Assembly (NCBI GenBank): GCA_023091665.1
Contig: JALJCQ010000006.1
Coordinates: 992,001-1,056,000, forward strand
Direction: 5' to 3'
Length of the DNA: 64,000 bases
DNA from: Pythium myriotylum
Taxonomy: Eukaryota > Oomycota > Peronosporomycetes > Pythiales > Pythiaceae
A program made the position numbers and the translations under genes. How positions within the stretch are numbered: the first letter of the stretch is position 1; each line of letters opens with the position of its first letter. Positions 52,694-62,191 of this stretch are shown one piece after another. The notes beneath the pieces were generated by a model. The model was not told the DNA's origin. It saw only the letters and a list, made by a program, of their open reading frames with translations, and made no database searches.

Positions 52694-53794
52694 TCAGCCT
52701 CGAGATCTTTGCGGTCGGTCTCCTTGTGGTTCAGTATGGATGGCTTTTTCATCGACCGTCTTTCCGTGGGTTCCTTTTAGCAACGGACGAGTGTACGAGT
52801 GGCGGAGGAGCTCGGCATCGTTGTGATCACGGTCTCGGACAAGTTGACGAGGGCGACGTAAGTACGGTGGGAGAGGATAAAGAGTTCGTCTGGGTATGTT
52901 CTGGCGGCTTTGCTCGGCCTCGTATGCTTTGGCATCCCCGGAGCAGTCGAAAATCTCCCCGCCGTAGGTAGCTGTGCGGTTTGATCGCAGACCTGTCACT
53001 GTTTGCTGTGTCGAGTTTCGCGACCCAATTCCCACTGTCACTGGTTGCTGTGTTGTGTTTCGCGACCCAATTTCCACTGTTGCCTCGGGTGGAATCTGTG
53101 CAGGCCGAACAGTTCCCGGTAGGTTTACTGGGGCTTGGTCGTATGAACCTGACGCAATCGTCGCCGATGTATCATTGTGCGCTCCGATCAGTGGTGCGCA
53201 GTTCATGTAGACCTGCCAGCGTGTTCCGTCGTGGAGTGCGAGCCAGACGATCTGGAGTCGTGCTTTGCCGATGCATTTGGCCTTATCATAAGGAAGTCTC
53301 GCAGGCACTTGCGGGTAGGTCTTTGCGCAGTTCTTCTCTACAAAAACGCGTTCATTATCGCACCAAATCTCACACGGGCCTTCGTGTGAGAGTGTGAATC
53401 CTTCGCCGTCACCATGCTGCCACACGACCATGTCGGGCAACGCTTGAGCTACACTTGAATCCGTGGTCGTTCTTCCACACTCTTGAGAGATGGCTTTTGA
53501 TGTCTCCAGAACTTGGTGCTTCATCACGAAGTCACGAAGTGTCTTGTACGTGCTGTTAGCAAACGCAGCCGTGAACGCCTCCGTACTGAGTGTTGGCCCC
53601 CACCCGTAGTGCATGCCACTTGGAGGAGGCAGAGCGTTGGTGCCGTCGATTGTTGCCGAGTACGCAGTCGGATCTTCGTAGTTTGTGCGGAACTTGACCT
53701 CGGGCGCGGTCAAGTAGCCGTGGGCGTGCGTCGTGGGAAGCAGCGATGCGAATCCCGCGACAATCGCCACGCAAGTCACAGCAACCGCTCTCAT
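52694..53794 (-). CDS. Secreted protein with N-terminal His (LPMO-like), Ser/Thr-rich repeats
   Basis: This 366-residue protein has a signal peptide MRAVAVTCVAIVAGFASLLPTTHA followed by HGYLTAPEVKF, so cleavage leaves an N-terminal His as in lytic polysaccharide monooxygenases. The core includes several Cys, VVWQHGDGEGF, HEGPCEIWCDN and VWLALHDGTRWQVY. It resembles an oomycete secreted family I recall but cannot place in a CAZy class; it is not AA17. A 14-residue repeat (GSRNTTQQPVTV / GSRNSTQQTVTG) follows, then a basic C-terminus. The ATG at 53794 is chosen because it begins the signal peptide. A copper enzyme role is inferred. Confidence 0.75.
   Translation of the reverse strand: MRAVAVTCVAIVAGFASLLPTTHAHGYLTAPEVKFRTNYEDPTAYSATIDGTNALPPPSGMHYGWGPTLSTEAFTAAFANSTYKTLRDFVMKHQVLETSKAISQECGRTTTDSSVAQALPDMVVWQHGDGEGFTLSHEGPCEIWCDNERVFVEKNCAKTYPQVPARLPYDKAKCIGKARLQIVWLALHDGTRWQVYMNCAPLIGAHNDTSATIASGSYDQAPVNLPGTVRPAQIPPEATVEIGSRNTTQQPVTVGIGSRNSTQQTVTGLRSNRTATYGGEIFDCSGDAKAYEAEQSRQNIPRRTLYPLPPYLRRPRQLVRDRDHNDAELLRHSYTRPLLKGTHGKTVDEKAIHTEPQGDRPQRSRG
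52994..53077. repeat. Two tandem copies of a 42-bp coding repeat
   Basis: Two copies of a 42-bp unit (14 codons) lie in frame inside the third secreted-protein gene, with a partial third. They encode the GSRN(T/S)TQQ repeats. Confidence 0.75.
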
Positions 53795-54191
53795 CTTCAC
53801 GTGAATCACCAGGTCGAGCCACAACGCAGACGCTTGGTCGCGAGGAAGGAAATCGCAGAGTGAAACTAGAACCGTCGTCGCGGCCTCCTTCTCGCGGCTC
53901 GCTAGGGGTCTTGCTGGGGTCATCTTGTTGCGCGCCAATTCCCCGAGACAGGCGGCCAGTCAGAGTGCTGGTCTTCTCCCACACGTCGCAGATACGCCCG
54001 TATACACTCTCCAGGTATACACTATACAGGTGTTTGGCCCATCAGCTCGCGTCGTCGTGCGCCGACCACGGGTCTTCTCGCGACCCGGCCCGCGTCGCGC
54101 CCGCGGCCTGCCTGCGTCACCACACAGCCTCCCAAGCAGAACTCGAGCAGCTCGCCGCCTCTCGTCTTCCTCTCCTCTCCTCTCTCTCCCC
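53795..54191. other. Shared promoter region
   Basis: About 400 bp between divergent genes (secreted protein on minus, pyruvate dehydrogenase E2 on plus). CT-rich just before the E2 ATG. No other gene is seen. Confidence 0.55.
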
Positions 54192-55829
54192 ATGCAGCGC
54201 TTCCAGGTGCGTCGCCCGCCCGCCCGCTCGCTGCGTCGCGTCGCTCGCTCGTGCTCACCTCTCGACGCGCGCGCAGGTTCTTCGCCGCCGCAGCGTGTGG
54301 CAGCGCGTGGCCGTTTGGGACGCGCGCACTCGCGCCGTCGCCAGCCGCAGCTTCAGCTCGCTGCCGGACCACGAGGTCGTGGGCATGCCGGCGCTCTCGC
54401 CGGTACGTTTCCTTTTGTGTTTGGCCGCTTGTGTCCGTGGATGGATCGTGAGAGTGACGTCGACCGGTGTTGTACGGTAGACGATGGAGTCGGGCACGAT
54501 CGCCAAGTGGCTCAAGGCCGAGGGCGAGGCCGTCTCGGCGGGCGACGTCATCTGCCAGGTCGAGACCGACAAGGCCGTCGTGGACTTCGAGGCCCAGGAC
54601 GACCTCTACCTCGCTCGCATTCTCAAGCCGGAGGGCTCCAGCGACATCAAGGTCGGCGAGCCGATCTTTGTGAGTGTGCTGGATGCCAGCGACGTGGGTG
54701 CGTTCAAGAGCTTCTCGCTCGAGCAAGCCGCGTCGCCTGCGCCGGCTAAGGAGGCTGCTGCGCCAGCCGCTGCCGCTCCGGCTGCCCCGACGCCGGCTCC
54801 TGCTGCGCCTTCCACTCCTGCGCCGTCGAGCAACACCTCGGGTCGCGTTGTCGCCAGTCCTCTGGCTAAGAAGATTGCGCGTGAGTCGGGTGTCCTGCTC
54901 AGCGCTATCAACGGCACAGGCCCGAACGGCCGTATCATCAAGACAGATGTCGAGGAGGCGATCTCGCGTGGCCAGGTTGGCGCCGAGACCACCACGACGG
55001 CGGCTCCTGCTGCGCCATCGGCCGCGCCTGCCGCTGTGGCGCCGCAGCCGACAGCCACAAGCGACTACATTGACTACCCGATCAGCCCTGAGGCGCTGGC
55101 GTACGCTCAGCAGCTCACGCAGCAGAAGCTGGATGTGCCGCACTTCCACCTCACGGTGGATCTCAACGTCGACAAGCTCCTCGCTGCCCGTGACCGCCTC
55201 AACGCTGGCCTCGGTGAGGACAGCAAGCTCTCGGTCAACGACTTCCTCATCCGTGCGGCCTCGCTCGCCATGAAGAAGGTGCCGGAGGTCAACTCGGCTT
55301 GGATGGGTACGTTTATTCGCCAATACTACGACACGAGCGTGAATGTGGTCGTGTCGACCGCTGCTGGCGGCTCGGTCGCCCCGGTCGTGCCGAACGTGAA
55401 CCAGAAGGGCCTGGTCGAGATCAGCCAGAACGTGCGCGAGATCATCGCCAAGGCCAACGACCAGACTCTGACGTCTCAGGACCTCGCGGCGGGCACGTTC
55501 ACCGTCAGCAACGTGGGCATGTACGACGTGCGCTCAATTGCCGGCATCGTCAGCGTGAACCAGTCGTGCTTCCTGGGCTTCGGCGCCATCGAGAAGAAGG
55601 TCGTGCCGAACGACGGTACGTGCTAACCTGACTACTCTACTCTCATATCCACACAGGAATGCTAATTTGTGGCTCTCTAGACCCCGAGGCGACGCAGATC
55701 TACAAGTACGCGCAGATCCTCACGGCCACGCTCGCGTGCGACCACCGCGTCGTGGACGGCGCTGTCGGCGCCCAGTGGCTGCAAGTGTACAAGGAGCTCG
55801 TCGAGGACCCGCTCAAGATGATTTTGTAG
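54192..55829 (+). CDS. DLAT: Pyruvate dehydrogenase E2 (dihydrolipoamide acetyltransferase), four exons
   Basis: Exons 54192-54206, 54277-54402, 54481-55615 and 55681-55829 join in frame to 474 residues. The protein transfers the acetyl group to CoA in the mitochondrial pyruvate dehydrogenase complex. The Arg/Ser-rich N-terminus looks like a mitochondrial presequence. One lipoyl domain follows (MPALSPTMESG, then VETDKAVV with lipoyl Lys78), an Ala/Pro linker, a peripheral-subunit-binding domain (SPLAKKIARESG, GPNGRIIKTD, about 170-207), and the acyltransferase core ending with ACDHRVVDGAVG, the catalytic His and Asp. A single lipoyl domain is fewer than in animals. The 15-nt first exon is unusually short. 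Confidence 0.93.
54207..54276 (+). other. E2 intron 1
   Basis: 70-nt GTGCGT...GCGCAG intron; joins MQRFQ to VLRRRS. Confidence 0.75.
54403..54480 (+). other. E2 intron 2
   Basis: 78-nt GTACGT...CGGTAG intron. Splicing restores MPALSPTMESGTIAKW, the conserved lipoyl-domain start. Confidence 0.9.
55616..55680 (+). other. E2 intron 3
   Basis: 65-nt GTACGT...CTCTAG intron. Splicing joins VVPND to DPEATQIYKYAQ. An inner AG (55654) would give a stop at once. Confidence 0.9.
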
Positions 55830-56219
55830 ACGACGCCTCTCCCTCCTTTCCGTGCGACCCACGGCGTAACCTCCTCCAAATTGAACCGCCCATTTTGATT
55901 GGCATGCTCGCTCTCTCTGGTGCTTGGTGCGTCATCCACGGCCATCACGAGTGTCAGAACGACCCCATTAGTGGCCCCGATGATGAAGTCGGCGATCTAT
56001 TTCCAACGATCCGATTAGAAGCCCCTCACAAGAGGCGACATGTGACGGGGCATTGGTAAAATACGGGAATTTATTCACCTCTCTAAAGTGATAGTGTCTT
56101 CCAGAAGCAAGATTGAAGTTGAGTAGAGTGATGGTCAGATGTAGCCATCTATCAATTTTTGAGTGAACCTATCGATTATGATTGACGATTTTAAAAATGC
56201 ATTTCCTCAACTGTTGACT
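55830..56219. other. Convergent intergenic region
   Basis: 390 bp between the 3' ends of the E2 and glutamate dehydrogenase genes. No gene is seen. Confidence 0.6.
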
Positions 56220-59200
56220 TTAGTTCTCGGCAACGAGGGCCTCGACGAACTCGTAGAAGGCAAACTCCGGCGCACTGAGGCCGACCGTGTACACGAAGCG
56301 GCTCGCGACCTGCGAGGCGAAGAGCGAGCGGAGGTAGGTCTCCGGCAGGCGGCGCAGCAGCTCGTCACGGCCGATCTTCTTGACCAGAGTGTTCGGGAAA
56401 GCCGTCTCGAAGATGGTCAATCGGAGCTTGTCGTTGTCCCAGAGCTTCGAGTGCTGGATCTTGACGCTCAGGTCCGTGATGCGCTCACTGAGCTGGTTCG
56501 AGATGACCGAGTAGTAGCCACCGTTCTGCTGCTTCTCGTTCCAGATGCACTCGAACTCACGCTGGGCGTTCAGGTCGATGCGGTCCTGGACCTCCTTGAC
56601 GTACTCCTGGTAAAACTGCGGCTTCTCGCCCGTGGCGGCGTCCACCTGCATGTGCTCGGCAAACTCGGCATCGGTCATGGTAAGAGCGGCAAGCACCTCA
56701 AGCGATGACGAGGTCACACCGCCCTTGTTGGCCGAAGCATCCTTGAAGAGGATAACACCGGCGTCTTCGAGACGAAGACGCGCATCCTGGGTGAAGAACA
56801 GGTTGGCACCTTCGACGATGTACTTGAAGCGAAGCGTCTTGCCGTCCTCCTGGTAGATGAAGCTATCGACGTTGTTGAGGTTGACAGCGGCAGGACGACC
56901 ACCGCACGGCACGAAAAAGTCCGCCGTCAGCGACTTGCGCAAGTGGAACAAGTTACGGAACTCGACGCCGTTCTCGACCTTCTCGCCGTCAGGCAGCGTG
57001 ACATCGTTCTGCGAGACGAGAACCGAGTAACCGTTGCTCGAGAGCTTGGACTGTGAAAAGCCCTCGATCGGCGTGCGCTTGTGCGCGAGACCAACGAGTT
57101 CGTCGCGGTTGATACCGTTGGCATCGAAGAGCACGCCCGATCCGTCAACGACTGCGATCGTGTTCTCCTCGGGGCTCATGAGAATCTCGTTAGAGCCAAG
57201 ATCACCATCCGGTCCACCAGTCTGCACTTTGGTGATCGGCTTGCCGGTCTCGTGGAGCTTGAGCTTGCGCTGGATACCGGTGACGTACTGACGCACACTG
57301 TGGGTGGTCATACCGTACACATCGTGGGGGATACCACCGCGCGTGGCTGACTTGCCGGTCGTGATTGCCTTCCAGTAGTGGTAGCCACGCTTCTTGGCGT
57401 AGGAGCTGGCCCAGTCCATCAAGTGGGCGGTGCCCTCGTCCGGGCCGAGGAAGAGAATATCCTCAGCACCCTTGTCCTTGATGAGCATGATGTCGAGCAC
57501 GGCATCAATGTACTTGCGGAACGCCACATCAGCCTTGTCCTGGTGTGCCTGGTTCAGGAGGACGACACCCTTCGAGCCACCTTCTGGGATATCCTTGTTC
57601 TTGCGCTGCTGGGTGGACGCGAGACCGTAGCACTCATCGAAAAGCGACGAGGCGTTGTTAAGGTAAACCTGCGCGTGCGATGAGCGGATCATACGGATGC
57701 CACCACGAGCGATGTCGAGGAAACGCACGTGGAAGCCACGGAACTCGGAACCGATGACGAAGATCACAGCGTACGGCTTCTCCGGGTACTCCGTGTCCGA
57801 CAGGAACTCACCGTCGAGACGGAATGCAAGCGCAGCCTTGTCCTTCTTGAAGAAGTTCGTCTTCTTGATGTGGAGGTTGAACTTGTGGAACATCGAGAAG
57901 ATGACGAGCGCCTGCTCAGCCACGATACTCTTGCGCAACGTCGAGAGCGTGCCCGACGTGTCGTGGTTGATGTTACCCGCAGGGCCGTGGAGAGCCTCGA
58001 ACTCGGCGTAGAGGATCTTGACGATCGACGCCGACGAGAGAATGTGGTCGAGGATCTGCGACTCAGTGTACGTGTTGAGCTTCATGGTAGCGCGGAGCTG
58101 GTCCAGACGAGCAAACGCCGACGGATCACGCTCGCGCAGCGACTTGGCCACGACGCGGTAGGCCTCAGGCAGACGCTGCATGAAGTGGAAGGTGAACTTC
58201 CATGCGGCGTATGCGTACGAGATCTGCTGCGGCGAGAGCAGGTTGTCCGTGAGCATGGGCGTGAGCGACGTGCGCGGCAGCACAAAGTGCAGCGAGGCGT
58301 CCGTGACGACAGCCTCAAGACGTTCCTCGAAGCCGCCCTTGCCGCGCGACGGGTTGTCGAGCATCTGCAGGTAGAAACCGTAGACGACAATGCCGTTCGA
58401 GAAGAACTCGACGTACTTGCGAGTTGAGAAGAGGCCGTGCTGACGGTAGACATCGGCGATCGACGAGAAGTAGCTGTGCGTGGCGCCGTTCTTGTAGGCA
58501 ATCGTGAGGCGCGCCATCTTGGTGTCATCCGGTTCGGTCCAGACCTCGGTGTGGAATGCCGGGGTCATCTGGTCGGCGGCCTCCGTGATGACCTGCTGGT
58601 AGACGGTTTTAAGGCGCTCACCGGCACGCTGGAGGAAGGTCTTGTCGGCGATCTTGTGGATGTCCGTCTCGCCCTCGGCCGGGTTGGCGTCGACGAAGTC
58701 CGGCTGTTGCAGGAAGTACATGCGCACGTGGTACGGCACAGTGATGGGGTCGAGCACGCCGCTGGAGCGGTAGCACTGCATGCGGTAGGTGCGGTTCTTG
58801 GCGGCCTCCTGCTCCTCGAGGAATTGGTATCCGGCCTTGACGCCGTCGCCGATCCACTCGTTCGAGCCGCTGAGGAACTGCTTCTCGAGGCGGCGCTCGA
58901 GCGTCTCAACCTCGGTGGGGCCCTTCTCGACCTCGGCGACGCGCGTGTTCTTGGCCGAGGCGAGCGACTCGCCCTGCACGTTGCTGCGCGCGGCGAAGAA
59001 GGCCGAGTTCTCGGTCTCCTGCTCGAGCTTGACGTCCATGGGCTTGCCCGAGGCCTTGGACATGAGCTTGGCGGCGATGAGGCTCTGGATGTGGGCGGCG
59101 ATGGATTCGGGCGACTGGCCGGCGAAGTAGAAGTCGTGGAGGCCGAGCGGGCCGTAGAACCAGTCGACTTCCTTGTTGATCGTCTCCTCCGTGAAGAGCC

Positions 59201-59318
59201 CCGAGGCCTTGATGAGCGCCGTGACGTCGTCCATCTGCTTGTCGAGGTCGATGTTGCGCGTGACGCCCATTTCCATCGAGCGGCTCTTGGCCTTGCGGAG
59301 CGGCGCGGCGTCGGCCAT
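56220..59318 (-). CDS. GDH2: NAD-dependent glutamate dehydrogenase, large type
   Basis: This 1,032-residue intronless protein has the size of the large fungal/oomycete NAD-GDH (EC 1.4.1.2), which converts glutamate to 2-oxoglutarate and ammonium. The N-terminal half is the regulatory extension. The catalytic part contains ARGGIRMI (about 537-544), EGGSKGVVLL with the catalytic Lys (about 583), GPDEGT (about 625), and the NAD-binding part from GGPDGDLGSNEI (about 701) to the end. The ATG at 59318 is the first, with no targeting signal evident. It likely serves in glutamate breakdown for carbon and energy. Confidence 0.96.
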   Translation of the reverse strand: MADAAPLRKAKSRSMEMGVTRNIDLDKQMDDVTALIKASGLFTEETINKEVDWFYGPLGLHDFYFAGQSPESIAAHIQSLIAAKLMSKASGKPMDVKLEQETENSAFFAARSNVQGESLASAKNTRVAEVEKGPTEVETLERRLEKQFLSGSNEWIGDGVKAGYQFLEEQEAAKNRTYRMQCYRSSGVLDPITVPYHVRMYFLQQPDFVDANPAEGETDIHKIADKTFLQRAGERLKTVYQQVITEAADQMTPAFHTEVWTEPDDTKMARLTIAYKNGATHSYFSSIADVYRQHGLFSTRKYVEFFSNGIVVYGFYLQMLDNPSRGKGGFEERLEAVVTDASLHFVLPRTSLTPMLTDNLLSPQQISYAYAAWKFTFHFMQRLPEAYRVVAKSLRERDPSAFARLDQLRATMKLNTYTESQILDHILSSASIVKILYAEFEALHGPAGNINHDTSGTLSTLRKSIVAEQALVIFSMFHKFNLHIKKTNFFKKDKAALAFRLDGEFLSDTEYPEKPYAVIFVIGSEFRGFHVRFLDIARGGIRMIRSSHAQVYLNNASSLFDECYGLASTQQRKNKDIPEGGSKGVVLLNQAHQDKADVAFRKYIDAVLDIMLIKDKGAEDILFLGPDEGTAHLMDWASSYAKKRGYHYWKAITTGKSATRGGIPHDVYGMTTHSVRQYVTGIQRKLKLHETGKPITKVQTGGPDGDLGSNEILMSPEENTIAVVDGSGVLFDANGINRDELVGLAHKRTPIEGFSQSKLSSNGYSVLVSQNDVTLPDGEKVENGVEFRNLFHLRKSLTADFFVPCGGRPAAVNLNNVDSFIYQEDGKTLRFKYIVEGANLFFTQDARLRLEDAGVILFKDASANKGGVTSSSLEVLAALTMTDAEFAEHMQVDAATGEKPQFYQEYVKEVQDRIDLNAQREFECIWNEKQQNGGYYSVISNQLSERITDLSVKIQHSKLWDNDKLRLTIFETAFPNTLVKKIGRDELLRRLPETYLRSLFASQVASRFVYTVGLSAPEFAFYEFVEALVAEN

Positions 59319-59836
59319 GGTCGAAGAGCACGGAGAAGAGCTGGTGGGGAGCTACGGGGCTGCGCGCGAGGCGAGAAAACGCCGAATGATCCCACCACCG
59401 TTGGCGCCGCTTGGCTGCGGATCTGTTGGCGTCCGCCCCCCACGGCCCCCACGGCTGGCCCCCCGGCCCCACCTTCAACTGCAAGCGGATCGTCCCGTTG
59501 GGTTTCGCTTTCTCTCCGTCTACAGATGCGACATGGCTCGTCCATGCACTCGCTGGGAAGGGGGGAATACCGGTAGAATCTCGAGGGTATACAAACATCC
59601 AGAGAAATCGCTACCGGTATCATCGACGACTCTACGAAGCGAGACTAGGGTTCTGGTTACAGCGTCAGAGGGAAGATTCAAGTTGCCCGGGCCCAATCAG
59701 ATCGCGCGGTCCACCGATGACTGTCACAGCCCCCAGATGACACCCCGGCGTCGGTGCCCGAGCTGCAACCAGCCGGTCGCCGATGACGTAGCTCCTCACC
59801 GGCCTCTCATTGAGCGCGAGCCCGTGACCAGAGCGG
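59319..59836. other. Intergenic region upstream of NAD-GDH
   Basis: It holds the NAD-GDH promoter. On the minus strand GATCATTCGGCGTTTTC (59374-59391) resembles the oomycete initiator, about 56 bp before the ATG. No gene is seen. Confidence 0.5.
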
Positions 59837-61978
59837 TCAGCCGCCGTGGTCTGTCTCTGCCTGTGACGTGGCCGAATGCGCAATGGGCGTGCGCAGCTCC
59901 ACGTTGAAGGAGAGCGGGAACGCCTCGATCAGCTCGTCTGGTTTGCGGCGACAGTCGACGCGCAGGCCCGGCGGCGACGACGAGCGCGCCGCGTTGCAGT
60001 ACGGCGTGCCACCCGCCGAGACCGTGAGCGCCGGCTCGCGCGCGGCCACTCGTCGCTCGCCCTCGGCCAGCACCCACGGCGGTAGCGTCGTGACGTCAGT
60101 GTAGTCGACGAGCAGCTTGCGCAACTCGCGGATCGAGCCCGAATCGGGGAGCTGCGCGATCGGGTTCTTCGCGACCGAGAGCACACTCATCCCGTTGGCA
60201 AACAAGTCGGCGGGGAGGCTCTGGATGCGATTGTCCATGATGGACAGCCGGAAGAGAGACATTCGAGGTAGGCACGGCGGTACGCGGTCCAGCAGCGTCC
60301 GCTCGACGTACAAGCTCGCAACGTTTGGCCATTTCAGGTAGAGATCGTCCGGAAGGGCTGTGAGGTTGGAGACGCTGATGGCAATGTCCGTGAGCCGTGG
60401 CGGGAAGTTGGAGCTCTGGACGCCTCGCGGTAGCTCAGTCATGTTGACGCGCGTAAGAGTGAAATAGAGGAGGGAAGGCAAGTGCGCTTTGTCAAGTGCT
60501 GCGTCCTCGTCCCAAGAGACGATGGTGGAGTCGGAGACTTCCAGGCCGATTAGGTTCTGGAGACGGTGAAGCTGCTCTGGCATGTGCAACGACGGACAAT
60601 GAGAGATGATGAGGGAGCTCGTGCCGAGTGAGTTCACAAGGCTGAGTGCATGGGTGATCTCTGCGGCAGATCCCGTGAAACCTCGTTGAATGCAACTAAT
60701 TTCCATAACCGCGCATGAATACGTCGACACAAACCATGGCATGGAGCTTGACTTGCACCCAACTCTAGCTTCCAGTGGTGCAGCATTGCTCACATGGATG
60801 GCAGCTGTGTGAAAAGCGACAATGGCGATGCCCCAAATGAAGAAAATGAGGTAGATCACGTGGACTGAAAGCAAGAACCGCATGAGACGGGACTGCAAGA
60901 ACGCACGAACCAGGTTGACGAATTGGGACGTTTCTGAATCCGATATCGAGCCACTTCTCTGTCGGCTCTTGAATGCAGAAACAACCACCACTGTGGGTGT
61001 GGAAAATTGGATCGAGCCCGGAGTCACAACCATACCTTTGATTATGTTGAGGCAGCTTGCCATGCTCAGAAACGGGAGCATCTTTGAAACAAAGTCCCAC
61101 CAGCTCACAACACAGATCTGCTGGACACCTTTGAACATATTCACAAGGAACGTGTCTCCGTACGGAGCGTCGAATGCATACTCGGAACTAGTGTTGTTCT
61201 CGAATGCGATAAGCACAGCTGATTGGATTATGAACATCGGTACGATCAACGTAGATGTAAAATCGAGAAGGATATCGCTGGACAAAAAGCAAAAGCGCCT
61301 CAACATTGGGTGTCAATGGAAGTACACGTGAATCAAAGGTGCAATCCAGCAGTTTATAGCAAGAACGGCAACGTAGAACTCGTTAATCCAAGTCTGAGCG
61401 ATGAGAGTGCTGCACTTGTACACTTGATAGGTTTGTGTGATGATTTCAACGATCTCTCTGAACAGGAAAACAAGATCAAACATTTCTGGTATAGAGCTCT
61501 TGAGCTTGGCGATGAGCCGCTTCAAACTCGACCTTCTCTCTCGGAAAACCCCTATGAAAGCCCATGTGGTTTTCTTATTGTGAGGAGTTGGAATTTGTCT
61601 TGGGCCTGCTACGAACACAAGCTGCCGACGCCTTATAGAAGGATATATCACTCGCCACACAAGTCGCAAAAAGTAGACCACGACGAAGACATATGCGGCG
61701 ATGACGAAAGGGATATTAGGTGGTGGAAGCAATCCGCTTGACTGGATCATGTATCCGTCTTGGATCATCAACGCGGCGGTGTACATAGCCGCAAAAGCAA
61801 AGGCGAGCAGCGCATTAAGTAGACTTACAAGCACCACGAAGACCCACACGACTCGGAAGCTTGATCGTGAGACGACAAGAGCTGCGCTGTTAGGTGCAGA
61901 ACTGCTAAACCTATCGATCGGGGTTGATGCGTGCGCCGGGACGATCTGGTTCTCTTTGAAATTTACAAAGACGACCAT
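59837..61978 (-). pseudogene. Membrane LRR protein, interrupted by an in-frame TGA
   Basis: Two open parts in one frame (61978-61313 and 61312-59837) are separated by a single TGA at 61313-61315, between PLIHVYFH and HPMLRRFCF. Together they would make about 713 residues. The first part has several membrane segments (VWVFVVLVSLLNALLAFAFAA, IPFVIAAYVFVVVYFL). The second adds more membrane segments and then a C-terminal leucine-rich region (e.g. LFRLSIMDNRIQSLPADLF). This layout is known for oomycete LRR membrane proteins of unknown ligand. A CGA or AGA codon would need one change to become TGA, so a point nonsense mutation or a sequence error is likely. If real, the second ATG (61306) could still start a truncated protein. 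Confidence 0.8.
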
Positions 61979-62191
61979 CTTCAGTCTGCGCTTGGCGGCG
62001 TGCTGTGCGTCTGCTTCATGCCGATACGCTCCTTCCTTCTCTTGCTGGTAGCGTCATGGCCAAGAATAGCAATGATGGGTCCACATAGTCGTCGCCTCGT
62101 GCGTATCAACTTTGGAAGTCGAATGGCTGCACTATAGAGACGTGATGTTGACCGAAGCGTGTGTCGCGCGAAGGGCCCATCTCGCGTGAAT
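61979..62191. promoter_or_regulatory. Divergent promoter region
   Basis: 213 bp between the LRR gene (minus) and the bZIP/M96-like gene (plus). No further motif was assigned. Confidence 0.4.

Noticed and set aside
54022..55323. 433-codon minus-strand frame opposite pyruvate dehydrogenase E2
   Set aside because: Arg-rich shadow of the E2 coding region; it crosses the E2 introns without respecting them.
58437..59623. Frames on both strands over the NAD-GDH N-terminus
   Set aside because: Low-complexity Arg/Ser/Val shadows of the dehydrogenase.
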